Part shown: one piece after another, positions 60,244 to 64,000 of the stretch
Position numbering within the stretch: position 1 is the first letter of the stretch
Layout: each line of letters begins with the position of its first letter
Origin: Defluviicoccus sp.
GTDB lineage: Bacteria > Pseudomonadota > Alphaproteobacteria > MPNO01
NCBI GenBank assembly: GCA_028820505.1
Contig: JAPPIT010000043.1
Coordinates: 23,116-87,115 of the forward strand
Length of the DNA: 64,000 nucleotides
Direction: 5' to 3'
Made by a program: the position numbers and the translations under genes
Notes under the pieces: model-generated
Database searches by the model: none
Seen by the model: the letters and a program-made list of their open reading frames with translations, nothing else
Told to the model about the DNA's origin: nothing

Positions 60244-60735
60244 CTACCCCATCGCGTCCCCGTCCGGGTGGATCGCGAACTGCTCCAGCCCGGCGTCGTC
60301 GGCCTCGATGGCGCGGTAGCTTTCCTTCACCCCGGCGTCGGTGAGCTCGCGGGCGACGGTCAAGAGCGTGTTGGGGGCGTGGTCCTCGCAGAGCTCGGCC
60401 ATCTGGCCGATCTCCTCGCGCGCCACCGGGAGCGCCGCCTCGACCGAGGGGGCGCCGTAGATCTCGACGAAATGCCCGGCGAGCCGCTCGGCGAGCGCCT
60501 CGAACTCGTCTTCCTCGATCCGGGTCACCGCGACGAAGGTCACGCGGCCGAACGTCTCCACTCCGAGCCAGCCGTTGGCGAAGGCCTGGCGCGCCTTGCC
60601 GGCGAGGTCGGCCTCGCCCCAGTTGGAGAACTCGAACCCGCCCGAGACGCACCACTCCCCGGTGCGCGCGGGCGCGTAGAAGACGCGCATGTCGCTCTCG
60701 TCGAAATGGATCGCGCGGGCGAGGTTCATCGTCAT
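60244..60735 (-). CDS. DUF6505 family protein
   Basis: 163 residues, start overlapping the preceding stop by 4 nt (ATGA). Features are RAIHFDESDMRVFYAPARTG, EWCVSGGFEFSNW, FANGWLGVETFGRVTFVAVT and FVEIYGAPSVEAALPVAREE. I assign it to the DUF6505-type proteins that sit beside mrp and a lipoate-ligase-like gene in alphaproteobacteria. No catalytic motif is visible and the function is unknown. It is soluble with no signal peptide and ends its operon. Confidence 0.65.
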   Translation of the reverse strand: MTMNLARAIHFDESDMRVFYAPARTGEWCVSGGFEFSNWGEADLAGKARQAFANGWLGVETFGRVTFVAVTRIEEDEFEALAERLAGHFVEIYGAPSVEAALPVAREEIGQMAELCEDHAPNTLLTVARELTDAGVKESYRAIEADDAGLEQFAIHPDGDAMG

Positions 60736-61457
60736 CCCCGGAGAAGGCCGCTCAGCGGCAGGAGGCGCGTCTCCTTCCCCTGCCTGAGCAGCATGCCGAA
60801 ACGCTCGTCGATGCCGACGAAGGTACCATGCAGCGGCCCGTCCGGCCGGTCCAGCGCGATCTCCTCGCCCATGCCGTGCGCCAGGCCGCGCCACTCGGCG
60901 TGCAGCGGCCGCGCGCCCTCCTCCGACCAGCGGTTGATCCAGACCAGCGTGTGGCGCGACCAGCTCTCCAGCAGGCGGGCCGGCTCGACCTCGACGCAGC
61001 CCTCCTCGTAGAGCGAGGTCCGCTCCGGCGCGGCGCCCGGCGCGTCGGGGTCGTCGGGGATCAGCGGCACCTCCAGCCCGACCGCCAGCCAGTCCGGCAC
61101 GGCGTCGGGTTCCGCCGTCGAGGCGGCGACCCTGAGCCCGCCGCAGAACGCGCCGTTGACCAGGATGCAGCCCTCCCAGGTCAGGTGCACCGCGACCTCG
61201 GGCGGGGCCAGCGCGCCGAGCGCGTTCTGGAACCCGACCCCGCAGGCCGGCAGCATCGCCATCGCGTCCTCGAGCGCGACCTCGGGCGCGAAGACGATCG
61301 CCGCCGCCAGCCGGCCGGCGCCGATATTGTAGACGATCGTGCCCGCGTCGCAGCCGAGCGCGGCCTCGGCGCAGGCCTTGGCGAAGGGGTCGGTGCCGCC
61401 CTCGACCTCGAGGCCCGCGAGCAGCGGCGGGAAGCTCGGCCCGTCGCCGCCGTTCAC
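60732..61457 (-). CDS. Biotin/lipoate--protein ligase-like protein (DUF4444 type)
   Basis: 241 residues from GTG overlapping the mrp stop. It resembles lipoate/biotin ligases: FAKACAEAALGCDAGTIVYN, AAAIVFAPEVALEDAMAMLP and VHLTWEGCILVNGAFCGGLR. A C-terminal domain follows with LHGTFVGIDERFGMLLRQG, like the SH3-type domain of biotin ligases. The usual GRGRRGR/KxxG catalytic segments of BirA are not seen, so real ligase activity is uncertain. Coupled between mrp and the DUF6505 gene, it may act with the Mrp Fe-S carrier on a shared enzyme. Confidence 0.68.
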   Translation of the reverse strand: MNGGDGPSFPPLLAGLEVEGGTDPFAKACAEAALGCDAGTIVYNIGAGRLAAAIVFAPEVALEDAMAMLPACGVGFQNALGALAPPEVAVHLTWEGCILVNGAFCGGLRVAASTAEPDAVPDWLAVGLEVPLIPDDPDAPGAAPERTSLYEEGCVEVEPARLLESWSRHTLVWINRWSEEGARPLHAEWRGLAHGMGEEIALDRPDGPLHGTFVGIDERFGMLLRQGKETRLLPLSGLLRG

Positions 61458-62515
61458 GCGTGCCCGTCCTCGATGAGGCCGCGGGCGAGCGCGCGGAACG
61501 CGCCGGCCGACGGCGAGGATGGCCGGGAGACGACGATCGGCGCGCCGCCGTCCGACGTGGTGCGGATGTCGATGTCGAGCGGGATTTCGGCCAGCAGCGG
61601 CACGCCGAGCCGCTCCGCCGCCTCGCGCACCCCGCCATGGCCGAACAGATGCGCCTCGTGCCCGCAATTGGCGCACACGTAGAGCGACATGTTCTCGATC
61701 ATGCCGAGGATCGGGGTCTCCATCTTGCGGAACATGTCGACCCCCTTGCGCGCGTCGATCAGCGCCACGTCCTGCGGTGTCGAGACCACGATGGCGCCGG
61801 TCACCTCGGCGTTCTGGGTGAGCGTCATCTGCACGTCGCCGGTGCCGGGCGGCAAATCGACCACCAGAACGTCGAGCGCGCCCCATTGCACCTGGCTCAT
61901 CATCTGCTGCAGCGCGCCCATCAGCATCGGCCCGCGCCACACCACGGCCTCGTCCTCGCGCGTCATCAGCCCTATCGACATCATGGTGACGCCGTGATTG
62001 CGCATCGGCAGGATGGTCTTGCCGTCGGGCGAGGCGGGCCGGCCGGAGACGCCCAGCATGCGGGGCTGGGACGGACCGTAGACGTCGGCGTCGAGCATCC
62101 CGGCGCGCCTGCCCTCGGCGGCGAAGGCGGCGGCGAGGTTGGCTGCGACGGTGGATTTCCCCACCCCGCCCTTGCCCGAGGCGATCGCGATGATGCGCTC
62201 GATGCCGGGGATCTTCTGCGGGCCCTCGGGCTCGCCGCGGCGGCCGATATCGAGCTCGGGCGGCGCGGTCGCCTTGTGCGCCGTCATCACGGCGGAGACC
62301 GAATCGACGCCGTCCAGCGCCTTCACCGCCGCCTCGGCCTCGGCCCGCGCGGGCTCCATGGCGTCGGCGCGCGACGGGTCGATCTCGAGGACGAACCGCA
62401 CCGCGCCGCCGTCGACGGTGAGCGCCCGGACCAGCCCGGCCGAGACCAGGTCCTGGCCGCTGAGGGGATCGGCGACGCCTTTGAGCGCCGCCAGCACGTC
62501 GTCGCGGGCGGTCAT
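61454..62515 (-). CDS. mrp: Mrp/NBP35 (ApbC) family Fe-S cluster carrier ATPase
   Basis: 353 residues. An N-terminal DUF59-like domain (about 5-80, DVLAALKGVADPLSGQDLVS) is followed by the deviant Walker A ASGKGGVGKSTVAANLAAAF (about 113-132). Also present are DADVYGPSQPRML, VDLPPGTGDVQMTLTQ, and C281-A-N-C284 in YVCANCGHEAHLFG, which binds the bridging 4Fe-4S cluster in the dimer. It assembles or transfers Fe-S clusters in the cytoplasm. It overlaps the DUF6494 stop and the ligase start by 4 nt each. Confidence 0.94.
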   Translation of the reverse strand: MTARDDVLAALKGVADPLSGQDLVSAGLVRALTVDGGAVRFVLEIDPSRADAMEPARAEAEAAVKALDGVDSVSAVMTAHKATAPPELDIGRRGEPEGPQKIPGIERIIAIASGKGGVGKSTVAANLAAAFAAEGRRAGMLDADVYGPSQPRMLGVSGRPASPDGKTILPMRNHGVTMMSIGLMTREDEAVVWRGPMLMGALQQMMSQVQWGALDVLVVDLPPGTGDVQMTLTQNAEVTGAIVVSTPQDVALIDARKGVDMFRKMETPILGMIENMSLYVCANCGHEAHLFGHGGVREAAERLGVPLLAEIPLDIDIRTTSDGGAPIVVSRPSSPSAGAFRALARGLIEDGHA

Positions 62516-62724
62516 TCGCCCCTGCCGTCGATCCGGCCCTCGACGGTGTGCGAGAGATCGAGCTCGTCGATCGTCAGCACCACCCGCGCGGTGAAGGATT
62601 TCCCGGCGGTCTTCCCCGCCCCGGCCTCGCGCATCGCGTCCTCGATCGCCTGCTGCGAGGTCACCCCCACCTGCTTGAGGAACTTGCGCATCGTCATGTT
62701 GAAATCGTCGAAATCCCCGCTCAT
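62512..62724 (-). CDS. DUF6494 family small protein
   Basis: 70 residues. FNMTMRKFLKQVGVTSQQAI followed by EDAMREAG, then FTARVVLTIDELDLSHTVEG, the two blocks of this short family as I know it. First gene of the four-gene operon with mrp, its stop overlapping the mrp start by 4 nt. It is cytoplasmic with no metal motif. Function unknown; conserved linkage to mrp suggests an Fe-S-related accessory role. Confidence 0.7.
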   Translation of the reverse strand: MSGDFDDFNMTMRKFLKQVGVTSQQAIEDAMREAGAGKTAGKSFTARVVLTIDELDLSHTVEGRIDGRGE

Positions 62725-62760
62725 GGCCTTCCCTTTCGTCTCGCGCTCGAAGTCCAAGCC

Positions 62761-62859
62761 GTCATGCCCGGACTTGTTCCGGGCATCCACGTCCGGCCGC
62801 CCCGGGTTCGCATGGTCATGCTGCACCCCGTGGATGCCCGGAACAAGTCCGGGCATGAC
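62761..62859. repeat. Facing pair of REP-like palindromes
   Basis: GTCATGCCCGGACTTGTTCC starts the copy at 62761; the inverted partner runs 62829-62859, ending AAGTCCGGGCATGACG. It lies in the 266-bp divergent gap between the DUF6494 operon and the TupA-like cytochrome gene. Confidence 0.85.
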
Positions 62860-62990
62860 GAAAAACGGGGCGGACGCCCCCGGTTTCCCCGGCCGTCGCG
62901 GTCGGGTTAGCATGCCATCGACGAATACTAGCCGAGTTTCCCCGGCAAGGCCGGGGGCCGCAAGGGGAACGTCCGGGGAGGAGAGTTGCC

Positions 62991-63770
62991 ATGCCGGTCG
63001 GGCGGTTGGGGGGAGCGGTCGCGCTCTGCGTCCTGTTGGTCGCGCAGGGCGCCGCGGCGGAGGAGCGGCGCATCGTGCTGGCGGCGAGCGCCGGGCTGAC
63101 CGAAAGCGGCTTCCTGAAATACCTGTTGCCCAGGTTCTCGCTCAAGACCGGCATAAGGGTGACGCCGACGGTGCTGGAGGAGGGAATCCAGGTCGACGTC
63201 AAGCTCGGCCCGGCGGACGTGGTGAAGGGCGGGCGCGCGGCGTTCAGGGGCGGCAAGACGGTCTATGCGGTGCGCGTCGCGGAAGGCGGCGCGGCGAAGC
63301 CGGAGCATGCGCGGCGCTTCGTCGACTGGCTCCTGTCGAAGGTGGGCCAGCGGACCGTCGAATCCTTCCGCGCCCAGGGACGCCAGGTCTATCTCGCGGC
63401 GGCCGGGGCGAAGGCGAAGACGGTCCGCGCCAGGCCCACCGGCGACCTCGCCCGGGGCGAGAAGCTCTCCTACCTCCATTGCGGGCGCTGCCACGTGATC
63501 GGGCCGCGGAACCGGATGGGCGGGCTGGGCTCGACGCCGTCCTTCGCGGTGCTCAAGACGCTCAACGACTGGGAGCTCCGCTTCCGCGGCTTCTACCTCC
63601 TGAACCCGCACCCGTCGTTCACCCAGATCCCCGGCACCACCGACCCGTTCGACGAATCCCGCCCGCCCCCCATCGTGCCGCTCCGCCTGACGCTGGAAGA
63701 CCTCGACGCCATCATGGCCTACGTCGCCACCATCGAGCCGGCGAAGCTGAGCGGGGTGCGGAGGAAGTAG
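62991..63770 (+). CDS. Fusion of a shortened TupA-like domain with cytochrome c
   Basis: 259 residues, GGGGAGGAGAG ribosome site, signal peptide about 1-22 (LGGAVALCVLLVAQGAAA). Residues about 24-138 resemble the first and last parts of TupA: RRIVLAASAGLTESGFLKYL with PRFSLKTGIRV, and EHARRFVDWLLSKVGQRTVE, but the TTSTxxSG oxyanion loop is AASAGLTESG and the middle domain is missing. Residues about 150-255 form a cytochrome c with C164-G-R-C167-H168 in YLHCGRCHVIGP and MAYVATIEP at the end. It is periplasmic. Function unknown; it may sense or use an oxyanion in an electron-transfer setting. Confidence 0.82.
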   Translation: MPVGRLGGAVALCVLLVAQGAAAEERRIVLAASAGLTESGFLKYLLPRFSLKTGIRVTPTVLEEGIQVDVKLGPADVVKGGRAAFRGGKTVYAVRVAEGGAAKPEHARRFVDWLLSKVGQRTVESFRAQGRQVYLAAAGAKAKTVRARPTGDLARGEKLSYLHCGRCHVIGPRNRMGGLGSTPSFAVLKTLNDWELRFRGFYLLNPHPSFTQIPGTTDPFDESRPPPIVPLRLTLEDLDAIMAYVATIEPAKLSGVRRK

Positions 63771-64000
63771 GGGGGGCGGGGCGGTTTCTTCGGTGGAGGC
63801 CGACCTCCATGTTTTCTTTTTCCTGCGTGTTGCCAAGGCCTTGCTGACTTCCCTCCGTCATGCCCGGACTTGTTCCGGGCCTGACGGCTTGACGGAATGC
63901 AAGTCGTGACTCCTGCCGATGCGACGATCGGAGACGAACAGATAAAATTACCTGCTTATCCCTGAGATTCATCCAGCGATGAGTTTTCGGTACGGGATGG
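63771..64000. other. Terminal intergenic region with REP-like palindrome
   Basis: A weak relative of the 60052 repeat is near 63795 and a REP-like palindrome (GTCATGCCCGG/CCGGGCCTGAC) at 63857-63886. No gene is supported in the rest; a neighbouring gene may begin beyond the window. Confidence 0.6.

Overview
The window is GC-rich, densely packed DNA, almost certainly from a free-living alphaproteobacterium. Supporting this are stop/start overlaps (ATGA, GTGA, TGATG), frequent GTG/TTG starts, an aerobic-type (CobG/CobN) B12 pathway, a Bug/TctCBA transporter and REP-like palindromes ending in a GTCATGCCCGGA-type core. No rRNA, tRNA, CRISPR array, phage gene or complete insertion sequence was seen, and the sequence does not fix genus or species.

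Region 1 (1-9533) looks like a catabolic island. A DUF3047 exported protein and a methionine-synthase-like protein lie on the minus strand. They diverge from a plus-strand run of sulfatase, MarR regulator, metallo-hydrolase, TctC-TctB-TctA and a second sulfatase. Similar 16-bp palindromes precede the first sulfatase and tctC, suggesting MarR control.

Region 2 (9664-31324) is a nearly complete cobalamin pathway: cobT, cobS, cobD, cbiB, cobQ, cobO, cobU, a DUF1636 protein, cobW, cobN, cobG, cobH, cobI, cobJ, cobK, cobL, cobE, cobM, cbiD, cobA and cobB. The ring route is aerobic in type, but cobF is absent and cbiD is present. The AAA+ chelatase subunits, bluB and a cobR-type reductase are not in the window.

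Region 3 (31395-36637) is a cobalt island. Two cbtB copies, identical over all 171 bp, flank a cobalt-type nitrile hydratase cassette (alpha, a beta subunit split into two genes, an activator-like protein) and a convergent amidase. The second cbtB is followed by cbtA and a His-rich membrane-anchored protein. B12 synthesis, cobalt uptake and a cobalt enzyme thus sit together.

Region 4 (36638-46339) holds a probable small RNA, an isochorismatase-family hydrolase, a polysaccharide-deacetylase-like protein, an opp-type peptide ABC transporter with a VapBC-type toxin-antitoxin pair inserted in its operon, an aldo/keto reductase and a small membrane protein.

Region 5 (46527-58883) is metal related: znuABC with a candidate Zur box, a Tat-exported multicopper oxidase coupled to a cytochrome c, a HTH plus oxyanion-binding-domain regulator, a FecBCD/MolBCA-type transporter, a glutathione transferase and a tungstate tupBCA operon with an unusual promoter, inverted repeat and terminator upstream.

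Region 6 (58951-64000) contains a decayed Type ISP restriction-methylase, a perfect 31-bp inverted repeat, the small operon DUF6494-mrp-lipoate ligase-like-DUF6505, and a protein joining a shortened TupA-like domain to cytochrome c.
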